Source of the DNA: CAWKGC01 sp963849005
Lineage (GTDB): Bacteria; Pseudomonadota; Gammaproteobacteria; Burkholderiales; Usitatibacteraceae
DNA: 64,000 nt
NCBI GenBank assembly: GCA_963849005.1
Contig: CAWKGC010000022.1
Span: 310,001-374,000, forward strand
Reading direction: 5' to 3'
Shown: piece by piece, positions 45,490 to 54,509 of the stretch
Layout: the number at the start of each line of letters is the position of its first letter
How positions within the stretch are numbered: position 1 is the stretch's first letter
Position numbers and translations under genes: made by a program
The notes under the pieces: generated by a model
The model's database searches: none
What the model was told of the DNA's origin: nothing
Seen by the model: only the letters and a program-made list of their open reading frames with translations

Positions 45490-45785
45490 CTACTTACACG
45501 CGACCTTCCGAATAGTTGGCGCAATCGCCCGCCGAAGTGTGGTCGCAGGCGCCCGGCCCGTTGCCCGGGCGACGCAATCCGCTCCATTACCGCTTCCACC
45601 AGTCCTGCCGGGGGCTGCGCCCTGGGCATGCCGTCCAGCCCCGCGAAGAGGCGGCGCAAGCCCTCGAACTGCGCGCGCGCGGCCGGGTCGGCCGCAAGCA
45701 GGCGATCCAGCTCCCGGGACTCGTCCGCGGATGCCTCGCCATCGAGGACAGTGTGCATCAATTGAGTCAGTTCGGTTCGGTTCAT
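45490..45785 (-). CDS. Putative anti-sigma factor (frame uncertain at the 3' end)
   Basis: Starts MNRTELTQLMHTVLDGEASA at 45785, then DESRELDRLLAADPAARAQF, EGLRRLFAGLDGMPRAQPPA and VEAVMERIA. The LxxxLDGE-x7-E-LxxLLAxDP pattern is that of RseA/zf-HC2-type anti-sigma N-terminal domains; no zinc-binding HxxxCxxC is seen. It lies 36 bases downstream of the ECF sigma gene. The original frame runs on into the repeat protein without a stop; a one-base shift near 45570 would end it at TAA/TAG near 45483-45490, giving about 98 residues. No membrane helix falls inside that range. Confidence 0.55.
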
Positions 45786-45820
45786 CTTGGTTGCCGGCTC
45801 GTTCCTCGACCACACAGGTT

Positions 45821-46363
45821 CTATCGCAGGTCCCCGAGCAGCGCGCCCAGGCGCTGCCTTGCCTCGAAGAGGCGGGATTTCACGGTCTTTTCCTCGATGT
45901 CGAGGATGTACCCGATGTCACGGTAACTGCATTCGGAAAAGTGCCTGAGCGTGATCACCATCCGGTCCTGCGTCGTCATGCACATCAGCGCCTTGCCGAT
46001 GTGCCTCGATACTTCCGATTCGATGGCCTGCCATTCCGGGTTCGCGCTCTCCGCCCCCGGGATCTCGGCCTCCTCGTCGAGATGCTCCTCCCGCCGGTTG
46101 CGGCGCTTCAGGTTGAGTGACTCGTTCAACGCGATGCGGTAGATCCAGCTGAAGAACTTGTACTGCGGGTCGTATTCGTCGAGCCGTTCCGCGACCCTGA
46201 GAAAGACTTCCTGGGTGGTGTCCAGCGCATCGTCCGGGTTGCCCAGCACCCGGAATGCCGCGTTGTAGAGCGGCCCCTGGTACTTTTCCACCAACCGCGT
46301 GAAGGCGGACCGGTCTCCATTCCGGTATCGCGCCACCAGTGCCAGGTCGGGATCCTTGTCCAC
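45821..46363 (-). CDS. ECF-family RNA polymerase sigma factor
   Basis: 180 residues, GTG start. Region 2 is FTRLVEKYQGPLYNAAFRVL then ALDTTQEVFLRVAERLDEYD and YKFFSWIYRIALNESLNLKR (helices 2.1-2.4). Region 4 is ITLRHFSECSYRDIGYILDI followed by EEKTVKSRLFEARQRL. It is RpoE-like in layout. A putative anti-sigma gene follows 36 bases downstream and a STAS antagonist gene lies 36 bases upstream on the same strand, so two different control layers may converge on it. Confidence 0.9.
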   Translation of the reverse strand: MDKDPDLALVARYRNGDRSAFTRLVEKYQGPLYNAAFRVLGNPDDALDTTQEVFLRVAERLDEYDPQYKFFSWIYRIALNESLNLKRRNRREEHLDEEAEIPGAESANPEWQAIESEVSRHIGKALMCMTTQDRMVITLRHFSECSYRDIGYILDIEEKTVKSRLFEARQRLGALLGDLR

Positions 46364-46399
46364 AATTACACGGGGCGGTCGGGAAAGTTGGTGCCGGCG

Positions 46400-46693
46400 C
46401 TAGCGGGCCGGCTCGATCTCGAAGATCTGGTCGAAGCCGGAGTAAAGGAAGATGTCCCCCAGGTGGCGGTTGATGCCCGTCAGCCTGAGCTTTCCCCCCG
46501 ATGCCAGGAGACGCTTCTGGGTCTTCAGGAGCACTCCCAGCCCGGCGCTCGAGATGTATTCGAGCCCCGTGCAATCAAGTGCCACGGTTCCCTCGACCTT
46601 GTCCAGGAACGCCTGCGCGGCCGGGCACTGGACGGCGTCGAGCCGCCCGGAAATCACGACGACGCCATCGCCCCCGAAATCAATTGCGATCAT
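46400..46693 (-). CDS. STAS-domain anti-anti-sigma factor
   Basis: 97 residues: GVVVISGRLDAVQCPAAQAF, then VALDCTGLEYISSAGLGVLL, in which the serine of YISSAG is the phosphorylation site in SpoIIAA/RsbV proteins, and KLRLTGINRHLGDIFLYSGF. ATG at 46693 overlaps the stop of the phosphatase/kinase gene (ATGA), so stoichiometric co-translation is likely. It is the expected substrate of that protein's SpoIIE domain and partner of its HATPase domain. Confidence 0.88.
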   Translation of the reverse strand: MIAIDFGGDGVVVISGRLDAVQCPAAQAFLDKVEGTVALDCTGLEYISSAGLGVLLKTQKRLLASGGKLRLTGINRHLGDIFLYSGFDQIFEIEPAR

Positions 46694-48411
46694 GCTTCCC
46701 CTTCCGTGCCCGGCGAGCCTGCGCAATCCTGCGTCGCCGCCAGCATCTTCTTGAACGTGATCCGGCTCTGCCGCTCTTCTTTCGAGTACTCGTACGCGAT
46801 GGAATCGACCATCCGCCGGACCAGGTGAAGCCCGAGCCCTCCCGGCGTTCGCTCCCCTGCCGGCAGGTCGACCTCGGCGTCCGGCGCCTTCGTGACGTCG
46901 AACGGCTCGACGCCCCGGTCCGTCAACGCCACTTCGACTCCCCCGTCGAGCCGCGTCATTTCGACCAGCACCCCGGATTTGCCGCCGGGGCTGTATTTGA
47001 CCATGTTGGTGAACAACTCTTCCAGCACCAAATCGACCGTGGGCAGCAGTTGGCGGCCGGCCGCGTCCCCTCCGAGGGCGGCCGAGGTGAACGCGAAGAT
47101 CTTCCCCAGCGAATCGAAGCTGCGCGCAAAGGTCCGGGCCGCCGTCATCCGGGCCTCCCGCTTCACCAGCACCACCGTCATGTCGTCGCCTTGCGGCGCA
47201 CTCTTGGCGAACGCGCGAACCGCGCCCAGGAGGAGGCCCGACAACTCCGCCATGGGCTTGCCGCAGTGGGCCCTGAGGATCCCTTCCACCCTCGCCTCGC
47301 CGAACTCCTCGTTGGCAGCGTCGGGGTACTCGTAGATGCCGTCGGAAAGCAGCGCGAGGATGTCGCCCGGCTCCATTTCGATCTCGACGGCGGCACGCAG
47401 CGAGGTCACGGGCATGGCCGCGAGCGGGAAGCTGGTCGGCTTGAAACGGGCGAAGGTCTGCGAGGCAGCGCGGAAAAGCAGGATCGGGCCCTGGCCGCCG
47501 CTATGGAACCGCAGCCGGTGCGAGGACGCATCGAGCAGCCCGATGAAGGCGGTGATGAAGCGGTCGCCGGGCATCGTCTCGGCGAGCTGGTTGTTCACCT
47601 GCGTGAACGCCGTGTCGAGATCGGCGCCCAGCCGGAAAGCGATGCGCAACATCGCCTGCATCTGCGTGACCGAAAGCGCCGGCGCGATGCCGTGCCCCGT
47701 GGCGTCCCCCAGCACCACCAGCAATCCCTTCTCCAGCAGCGACAAGTCGAAGGTATCGCCCCCCGTGAGGTCTGCGGGCACCGAGGTGCCGAAGACGTCG
47801 TAGCCGGGAACCTCCGGCATCGCCGAGGGCAGCGAGCTCATCTGCACCACGCGCGCCATTTCCAGCTCCTGGCGCATCTTCTCGCCTTCGATCAGGGCCT
47901 CGGTCATGCGCACGCGCTGCAGCGCGATCGCGCACTGGGCCGCGAGCGCCGAAGCGAGCAGCTCGTCTTCGGAGTCGAAGACGCCATCGACCTTGTTCAG
48001 GACCTGCATCACGCCCACCAGCACGCCCTTGTGGTCCACGAGAGGCAGCGTGAGCAGGCAGCGTGTGTGAAAACCCGAGCGCCGGTCCACATCGGGGTTG
48101 AACCGCGGGTCCGCGTAGCAGTCGGGCACGTTGATGATCCGGCGGTCGCGCGCGCAGGCGCCCGCGATCCCCGTGCCGGCGGGTATTCGCAGCGGCTCCA
48201 GCGCGGTGCCCACTTCGAGGACCAGCTCGTCGGTCGCGGCGTCATAGAGCCAGACCGAGCCGCCTTGCGCGCCGAGGACCTGCTTGGCTGCGCTCACCAC
48301 TTCGGAGAGCATGGTCAACAGGTCGAACGGGGTCGCCAGCTTGCTGGTGACCGCGAGAATCGCCTCCAGGTCCTGCGCCGAAAGGCTCCGCGAGTGGGGC
48401 CGCACGCTCAT
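46690..48411 (-). CDS. GAF-SpoIIE phosphatase-HATPase (RsbW-like) fusion protein
   Basis: Intact 573-residue regulator. A GAF sensor domain (residues ~15-170: GAQGGSVWLYDAATDELVLE, GTGIAGACARDRRIINVPDC) is followed by a coiled segment, then a PP2C/SpoIIE phosphatase domain (~195-395: DLTGGDTFDLSLLEKGLLVV, LGDATGHGIAPALSV, LLSDGIYEYP, GDDMTVVLVKR). The C-terminal GHKL ATPase is RsbW-like (~425-555: N-box VLEELFTNMVKYSPGG, LTDRGVEPFD, G-box GGLGLHLVRRMVDSI). Phosphatase and anti-sigma kinase functions for the adjacent STAS protein are thus in one chain. Confidence 0.9.
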   Translation of the reverse strand: MSVRPHSRSLSAQDLEAILAVTSKLATPFDLLTMLSEVVSAAKQVLGAQGGSVWLYDAATDELVLEVGTALEPLRIPAGTGIAGACARDRRIINVPDCYADPRFNPDVDRRSGFHTRCLLTLPLVDHKGVLVGVMQVLNKVDGVFDSEDELLASALAAQCAIALQRVRMTEALIEGEKMRQELEMARVVQMSSLPSAMPEVPGYDVFGTSVPADLTGGDTFDLSLLEKGLLVVLGDATGHGIAPALSVTQMQAMLRIAFRLGADLDTAFTQVNNQLAETMPGDRFITAFIGLLDASSHRLRFHSGGQGPILLFRAASQTFARFKPTSFPLAAMPVTSLRAAVEIEMEPGDILALLSDGIYEYPDAANEEFGEARVEGILRAHCGKPMAELSGLLLGAVRAFAKSAPQGDDMTVVLVKREARMTAARTFARSFDSLGKIFAFTSAALGGDAAGRQLLPTVDLVLEELFTNMVKYSPGGKSGVLVEMTRLDGGVEVALTDRGVEPFDVTKAPDAEVDLPAGERTPGGLGLHLVRRMVDSIAYEYSKEERQSRITFKKMLAATQDCAGSPGTEGEA

Positions 48412-48453
48412 GTGGGGAGACTGTAGCAGACCCCGCGCGTGCGGCCGCCCGGG

Positions 48454-49170
48454 CTACTTGTCCTTGTCCTTCTCCTTCACCGGGACATGCGCATCGTAGG
48501 CCACCTGCATCGCCCGCAGCTTGAGGATGCCGTAGATCGTGGTGACCGCCACGATGACGACCAACACCCCGGTGAGCACCCTTTCCACCTGGAAGTCGTT
48601 CATGCGGTTGGCAGTGTAGCTCGCCACGATCAGGCCGAAGATGACGATGTTGATCGCCCAGTTCACCGCTTTCGACACGACGAAATGCAGGGTGCCGAAA
48701 CCGGCGAGCTGGTAGAGCATGAACGGAAGGATCGCCATCGCCGGCAGCAGCTCGGAAGCGCCGAGGCTCAACGCGGCCGCGCCGGGCGCCGTATCGTGCA
48801 CGAGCTTGCTGGTGGCAAGCTGGTGGAACAGCGATGGAACGGCCGTCAGGAACGGGACCGCGCAGAGCAACTCCAGCACGAGCGCCCCGCTGGCGGTGCC
48901 GACCCTGGACGAATGGTCCGCCCCGCCGCCCTCGGACTGCGTGCCGATGAACAGCCCCGCGACGATCGCCGAAGCGCTCGCGAGCATCAGCAGTTCCACC
49001 GTGATGCCGAAGCTTGTCGGCTCTCCGGCCTTGATCAACAGCAACGCGAGGAAGCCGGGAGTGTAGAACATCACCCGCACTTGCTTGGCCCAGACGCGCC
49101 CGTCGCGGTCCGGCGGCATGACCGGGAGCGCGAGCCCGTCGGTCCCGATTGTTGGTCTCTCTTTCGACAT
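48454..49170 (-). CDS. Multi-pass membrane protein, hypothetical
   Basis: 238 residues with about five hydrophobic helices (FYTPGFLALLLIKAG, ELLMLASASAIVAGLFIG, ALVLELLCAVPFLTAVPSLF, WAINIVIFGLIVASYTA, VLVVIVAVTTIYGILKL) and a Lys/Asp-rich tail. No family recognised. ATG at 49170 follows GGGAGG. It lies 42 bases upstream of the GAF-SpoIIE gene on the same strand and may be the first gene of that run. Confidence 0.65.
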   Translation of the reverse strand: MSKERPTIGTDGLALPVMPPDRDGRVWAKQVRVMFYTPGFLALLLIKAGEPTSFGITVELLMLASASAIVAGLFIGTQSEGGGADHSSRVGTASGALVLELLCAVPFLTAVPSLFHQLATSKLVHDTAPGAAALSLGASELLPAMAILPFMLYQLAGFGTLHFVVSKAVNWAINIVIFGLIVASYTANRMNDFQVERVLTGVLVVIVAVTTIYGILKLRAMQVAYDAHVPVKEKDKDK

Positions 49171-49281
49171 GTCAGCCTCCCTGATTGGTGTTCATTGCCA
49201 CCGATCCGAATCGCATCGTGGCACAGGTCAATTCTAGACGCTTCGCGGCCGGCGAGCCACCCGCGTGAGACAATGCAAGGC

Positions 49282-49917
49282 ATGAGCGAACGCGCGCAAA
49301 GCCTCGGGGAAGAAATCGCGAACAGCGTGAGCCACGGCGTCGCGCTGCTGGCGGCGATCGTCGGGACGCCCTTCCTGATCGCCGCGGTGAGCAAGCTCGG
49401 CGCCGCCAACATCGTGGGCGCCTGCGTGTTTGCGGCGACCATGGTGCTGCTGTACTTCACCTCGACGCTCTACCATGCCTTGCCGCCGGGCCGCGCCAAG
49501 CGCGTCTTCCTCAAGCTCGACCATGGCGCGATCTATTTCTTCATCGCCGGTTCCTACACGCCGTTTGCGTTGGGCGCGTTGGGCGGCCCCTGGGGCTGGA
49601 CCTTGTTCGGCATCGTGTGGTCGCTCGCGGTCTTCGGCGCCACGCTGAAGGCATTCGACCGGCTGTCGCACCCGTGGCTGTCGACGGGCCTGTATCTCGT
49701 CATGGGCTGGCTCGTGCTGATCGCGGCGGTGCCGCTCGTCGAGCGCGTGCCCCAGCCGGGAGTCGCATTGCTCGTGGCCGGCGGGCTGGCCTACACGGCG
49801 GGCGTCGTGTTCTTCGCGCTCGATTCCCGTTTCCGCTACGCGCACGCGGTCTGGCACAGCTTCGTCGTCGCCGGCACCGGCTTCCATTTCTTTGCCGTGA
49901 TGGGCTACGCGGCCTGA
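49282..49917 (+). CDS. Hemolysin III/YqfA family membrane protein (PAQR-like)
   Basis: 211 residues, seven helices. Family motifs: GEEIANSVSHGVALLAAIVG at the start, YFTSTLYHALPPGRAKRVFL (conserved His in TLYHA), KLDHGAIYFFIAGSYTPFAL, and the metal-type histidines near the end (AHAVWHSFVVAGTGFHFFAV). Bacterial members have unclear function despite the name. An alternative ATG at 49273 lies nine bases upstream; a GACAAT element ends 7 bases before ATG 49282, hinting at a leaderless start. Confidence 0.85.
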   Translation: MSERAQSLGEEIANSVSHGVALLAAIVGTPFLIAAVSKLGAANIVGACVFAATMVLLYFTSTLYHALPPGRAKRVFLKLDHGAIYFFIAGSYTPFALGALGGPWGWTLFGIVWSLAVFGATLKAFDRLSHPWLSTGLYLVMGWLVLIAAVPLVERVPQPGVALLVAGGLAYTAGVVFFALDSRFRYAHAVWHSFVVAGTGFHFFAVMGYAA

Positions 49918-50016
49918 CTGCTGCGCCGGTCGAACTGCGGTAACATTTCCCCTTGTCGCGAGGCTCGACCAGTCGCCGCCGCGCGGCCACATTTCCAATG
50001 GCAAGGAGAGCCGGGC

Positions 50017-50871
50017 ATGGAGCGAGGAGCGGCGACAAAGGGCAAGGTGGCCGAGGCGGTATCGGGCGCTGAAGCCATCGAGATCAAGGCGACGATCCCG
50101 AACCACCAGATCCGGGACGCGCTCAAGCGCTTCGGCCTCACCGAGAAAAACGACGAGGAACGCTACATCTACTTCTTCGACACGCCCAAGCTCGACCTGC
50201 TCGGCGCCGGAATCATCGCGCGCGCGCGCCGCGTGGTCGGCGACGCCCACGACAGCACGGTGAAGTTCCGGCCGGTCAACCCGACGGACGTGGACGCGAA
50301 ATGGCGCAAGTTCCCCGACTTCAAGATCGAGGCAGACGCGAGCGAGAAAGGCATGGTCAAGTCGGCGTCGTTCTCGATGCCCGCGGCCAAGGGCCTCATC
50401 AAGCGCATCGCCGCCGGCAAGAAGCCGATCGCGCAGATCTTCACCAAGGACCAGGAAGCGTTCCTCATGGCCATCGCCGGCCACAAGATCGACTTCACGA
50501 CGCTCGCGGTGCTCGGGCCGCTGATGGCCTCGCGCTGGAAGTTCACGGACGCGGCCTGCCCCTGGCCGATCACCGCCGAGCTGTGGACGCGCGCCGATGG
50601 CAAGCGCTTGATGGAGGTCTCGATCAAGGCTCCCGCCGTGCAGGCTGCGGTGGCGGTGGGCGGCTTCATGGCCTACCTCGCGGAGTTCGGCGCCGAGCGC
50701 GACAAGAACCAGCAGACCAAGACGCGCTGGGCGCTCGACTTCTACGTCGCCAAGCTCGCGCGCCCTCCGGCTCGCAAGGCTTCGGCCGGCAAGGCCCCGG
50801 CCGCGAAAACACCGCGCAAACCGGCGCGCAGGAAATCGCCGGCAAAACGCCGCCGCCCGCCGGCGCGCTAG
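50017..50871 (+). CDS. CYTH-like protein with basic Lys/Ala/Pro tail
   Basis: 284 residues. The N-terminal domain shows the start of a CYTH/triphosphate tunnel fold: EAIEIKATIPNHQIRDALKR near 19-38 (ExExK-like, here EIK), RYIYFFDTPKLDLLGAGIIA with IARARRVVG, and VKFRPV. The C-terminal ~45 residues are Lys/Arg/Pro/Ala rich (KASAGKAPAAKTPRKPARRK), like a histone-H1-type or nucleic-acid-binding tail. ThTPase, class IV cyclase or polyphosphate-related activity cannot be chosen from sequence alone. D-lactate dehydrogenase starts five bases after its stop. Confidence 0.65.
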   Translation: MERGAATKGKVAEAVSGAEAIEIKATIPNHQIRDALKRFGLTEKNDEERYIYFFDTPKLDLLGAGIIARARRVVGDAHDSTVKFRPVNPTDVDAKWRKFPDFKIEADASEKGMVKSASFSMPAAKGLIKRIAAGKKPIAQIFTKDQEAFLMAIAGHKIDFTTLAVLGPLMASRWKFTDAACPWPITAELWTRADGKRLMEVSIKAPAVQAAVAVGGFMAYLAEFGAERDKNQQTKTRWALDFYVAKLARPPARKASAGKAPAAKTPRKPARRKSPAKRRRPPAR

Positions 50872-50875
50872 CCGG

Positions 50876-53712
50876 ATGCTGCACGCCCCGTACGACGCGC
50901 TGCTGGCCAGCGTGTCGGCGCGCATCCCCAAGGACCGGTTGATCACCGATCCGCTGCGCCTTTTGGCGTGGGGAACCGACGCGAGCTTCTACCGGCTGGT
51001 GCCGAAACTTGCCGTCGTGGTCGAAAGCGAGGACGAAGTGATCGCGCTCCTCTCCGATTGCGCGCGGCTCGGCACGCCGGTGACTTTCCGCGCGGCCGGG
51101 ACGAGCCTGTCGGGGCAGGCGATCACGGACTCGGTCCTGATGCTGCTGGGAGACCGCTGGCGCGGCTGCAAGGTCGGGGCCGATGCCGCGACGATCACCT
51201 TGCAGCCGGGCGTCATCGGCGCCGAAGCCAACCGGCGCCTCGCGCCCCACGGCCGCAAGATCGGGCCCGACCCCGCGTCGATCGATGCCGCGATGATCGG
51301 CGGCATCGCCGCCAACAACGCAAGCGGAATGTGCTGCGGAACCGCGCAGAACAGTTACCACACGCTGGCCGGCGTGCGCGTCGTGCTCGCCGACGGCTCC
51401 GTGCTCGACACGCGCGATGCCGGCAAGCCGGGCCGCATTCGTCGAGCGGAAGAAGGACCTCGTGCAAGGGCTGGCGGCGCTGTCGAAGGCCGCCCGCGAC
51501 AACGCGCCCCTGGCCGCGCGCATCCGGCACAAGTTCCGCATGAAGAACACCACCGGCTACAGCCTGAATGCGCTGGTGGACTTCACCGATCCGCTCGAGG
51601 TCCTCGCGCACCTGATGATCGGCTCCGAGGGCACGCTCGGCTTTCTCTCGGAGATCACCTATCGCACGGTGCCCGAATACGCGGACAAGGCGAGCGCGCT
51701 GATCCTTTTCGACGATCTCGGGACGGCGTGCCGCGCGGTCACGGCGCTCAAGCCCACGCCGGTCGCTGCGGTCGAACTCGCCGACCGCCCCGCGCTGCGC
51801 TCGGTCGAGGGCAAGCCCGGCCTGCCCGAAGGCATTCGCTCGCTCGGCCCGGACGGCGCGGCGCTGCTGGTGGAGACGCGCGCCGCCGACGCCGCGACGC
51901 TCGCGCTGCAGGTTGTTGCAATCGAGGCAGCATTGTCCGGGCTGCGCACCTTCGAGCCGGTGCGTTTCTCCACCGATCCCGCCGAATGCGCGCGCTTCTG
52001 GAACGTGCGCAAGGGCATGTTCCCTTCCGTGGGCGCGATGCGCGCCGTCGGCACGACCGTGATCATCGAGGACGTGGCCTTCCCCATCGACAGGCTGGCC
52101 GAGGCGACGCTCGAGCTGCAGAGGTTGCTGGCCTCGCACGGCTACCGGGACGCGATCATTTTCGGCCATGCCCTCGAAGGCAACCTGCACTTCGTGTTCA
52201 CGCAGGATTTCAATTCACCCGCCGAGGTCGCGCGCTACCGCGGCTTCATGGACGCGCTTTGCCGGATGGTCGTGGGTACATACGACGGCTCTCTCAAGGC
52301 CGAGCACGGCACCGGCCGCAACATGGCGCCCTTCGTCGAGCTCGAATGGGGCGCGGAGGCCTACGCGCTGATGCTCGGGATCAAGGCGCTCTTCGATCCG
52401 CAGGGCCTGCTCAACCCGGGCGTGGTCATCAACGGCGACGCGGACGCGCACGTGAAGAACCTGAAGCCGCTGCCGCAGTGCGACCCGATCGTCGACAAGT
52501 GCATCGAGTGCGGGTTCTGCGAGCCGAAATGCCCTTCGCGCGGGCTGACGCTTTCGCCGCGGCAGCGCATCGTCGGCTGGCGGGAGATCGCGCGCCTCGA
52601 GCGCGAGGCCCCGGATGGCGCGGAGGTCGCCGCCTTGCGCGACCTTTACGATTACCACGGCATCGACACCTGCGCGGCCTGCGGGCTGTGCGCGACGGCC
52701 TGCCCCGTCGGCATCGAGACGGGGCTGCTGATCAAGGCGCTGCGCGGGCGGCGCCACGGCCCGGTCGCAAAGCGCGTCGCGCGACACGGTCGCCGGCCAC
52801 TATGGCGCGGTCACCGCAGGCGTGCGCGTCGGCCTCGCGGCGGCCGACCTGCTGCATGGCGTGGTGGGCACGCGGGTGATGCAGGGCACGCTCGACGGCG
52901 CACGCCGCCTTTCGGGTGACAGGCTGCCCAAGTGGTCGCCGATGCTCCCGCGCGCGGTCCACTTCACGCCGCCGGCACCGCGCTCCGGCCCCGCCGGGAA
53001 AGGCATCGTCTATTTCCCGAGCTGTGCCGCGCGCAACATGGGCGCGCAGCGCGGCGACGACGCCGAGGCGCTGCCGGTCGTCGCCGAGCGCCTGTTCCGC
53101 AAGGCGGGATTCGACGTCGCCTATCCGCGGCAACTGGCGGAGCTGTGCTGCGGGCAGCCGTTCGAAAGCAAGGGCCTCATGGCGGCGGCCGACCGCAAGT
53201 CCGCGGAACTGGAAGCGGCGCTGCGCGAGGCGAGCGAAGGCGGCCGCCGGCCGATCGTGTTCGACACCAGCCCGTGCGCCTACCGGATGCGGCGCTTCTG
53301 CGGCGAGCGCCTTGCCGTGCACGACAGCATCGAGTTCATCCACGATTCCGTGCTGCCCGCGGTCGTGTTCGAAAAGGTCGAAGAGCCGGTGGCCATCCAT
53401 CCGGTGTGCAGCGTGCGCAAGATGGGGACGGTGGACAAGCTCGCCGCGATCGCCGCCCGCTGCAGCGGCGAAGTCGTCACGGTGAACGAGGTCCTGTGCT
53501 GCGGTTTCGCGGGCGACAAGGGCTTCAACCGCCCGGAACTCAACGAGCACGCGCTCCGGCACCTGAAGGGCGCCCTGCCCCCCGGTTGCACGCACGGCTA
53601 TTCGTCGAGCCGCACCTGCGAGATCGGGCTCTCCGAGCAGGCGGGCTTTGCCTACCGCTCGATCATCCACCTCGTCGAGGCGTGCGCGCGGAAGAAGGAT
53701 TCCGAGGGCTGA
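50876..53712 (+). CDS. D-lactate dehydrogenase (FAD, 4Fe-4S and CCG domains in one chain), two frameshifts
   Basis: About 945 residues of the Dld-II/GlcD-GlcF type. FAD-binding domain: AVVVESEDEVIALLSDCARL, FRAAGTSLSGQAITDSVLML and IGGIAANNASGMCC near residue 145. The FAD_oxidase C-terminal region includes IIFGHALEGNLHFVFTQDFN and HGTGRNMAPFVELEWG. Iron-sulfur domain: DKCIECGFCEPKCPSRGL near 540 and CAACGLCATACPVGIETG near 600. C-terminal CCG domain: FPSCAARNMG, ELCCGQPFESKG, SSSRTCEIGLSEQAGF. Indels near 51440 and 52785. It feeds electrons from D-lactate or a related 2-hydroxyacid to the respiratory chain. Confidence 0.87.
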
Positions 53713-53820
53713 ATGCGCGCCGGCCTGCCGCTCCGTTGACGTAGATCAGGTTCTCGCTCCCGCCGCGGCCGTATCGTGCAGCATGCGGGCGTATGCCCGG
53801 CCATCGAGATACCTGCCGCC

Positions 53821-54420
53821 ATGAAACCGATCGCCGTACTCTACGCAACCCGGGAAGGCCATACGCGGCGCATTGCCGACGAAGTCGCCCACGTCCTTGC
53901 CGGGCACGGGCTGCTGCCCGCCACCATCGATCTCGTCCACGAGCCCGACCCGGGCGACCTGCACCGCTTCGGCGCGGTCGTCGTCGCCTCTCCCGTGCAC
54001 GCGGGGCAATTCGCGCCGGAGGTGATCGCGTTCGCCCGGAAGCGCCACGCCGATCTCGACCACATGCCCTGCGCGCTGCTGTCGGTGACGCTGAGCGAGG
54101 CGGGCGCGGAGCGCGCCGACACGACGCCCGAGCAGCACGCGAAGTTCGTCGCCGACGTGAACGGCATGAACGAGCACTTCTTCGAGGAGACGGGCTGGCA
54201 TCCGGCGCGCGTGAAGAACGTCGCCGGCGCGATCGCCTACAGCCGCTACAACTTCCTGGTCAAGCTCGTCATGAAGCGCATCGCGCGGGAATCCGGCGGC
54301 TCGACCGACACCTCCCGCGACCACGACTACACCGACTGGGTCGCGCTCGACCGCTTTGTCTCGGCCTTTGCCGAGGACCTCCTCGCCGAGGCGAAGGAAC
54401 CGGACCGGCTGCCTTCCTGA
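53821..54420 (+). CDS. hemG: Flavodoxin-fold protein, HemG-like menaquinone-dependent protoporphyrinogen oxidase
   Basis: 199 residues. The FMN phosphate loop is VLYATREGHTRRIADEVAHV near residue 6, followed by VVVASPVHAGQFAPEVIAFA and LLSVTLSEAG. The family's long insert (FFEETGWHPARVKNVAGAIA, YSRYNFLVKLVMKRIARESG) and the DYTDW motif near the end (HDYTDWVALDRFV) match HemG. HemG oxidises protoporphyrinogen IX and passes electrons to quinone at the inner membrane. No other haem gene is adjacent. Confidence 0.8.
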   Translation: MKPIAVLYATREGHTRRIADEVAHVLAGHGLLPATIDLVHEPDPGDLHRFGAVVVASPVHAGQFAPEVIAFARKRHADLDHMPCALLSVTLSEAGAERADTTPEQHAKFVADVNGMNEHFFEETGWHPARVKNVAGAIAYSRYNFLVKLVMKRIARESGGSTDTSRDHDYTDWVALDRFVSAFAEDLLAEAKEPDRLPS

Positions 54421-54509
54421 ACGGCCCGGGCTCCCCGGTTCCTGACGGCGGACATTGACGAGGCCGGGCAATCGGCGCAACAGTGGGCGTTCTTCAAGGA
54501 GGAGTCAAA

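Noticed and set aside
45396..45815. Single 385-residue protein joining the anti-sigma-like N-terminus to the NAST-repeat protein
   Set aside because: A strong AGGAGGGG-ATG start at 45395 and non-coding-looking sequence between about 45400 and 45480 argue for two genes with an indel. Not fully excluded.
46501..48426. 641-codon plus-strand frame opposite the SpoIIE fusion gene
   Set aside because: Shadow frame; the minus strand encodes intact GAF, SpoIIE and HATPase motifs.
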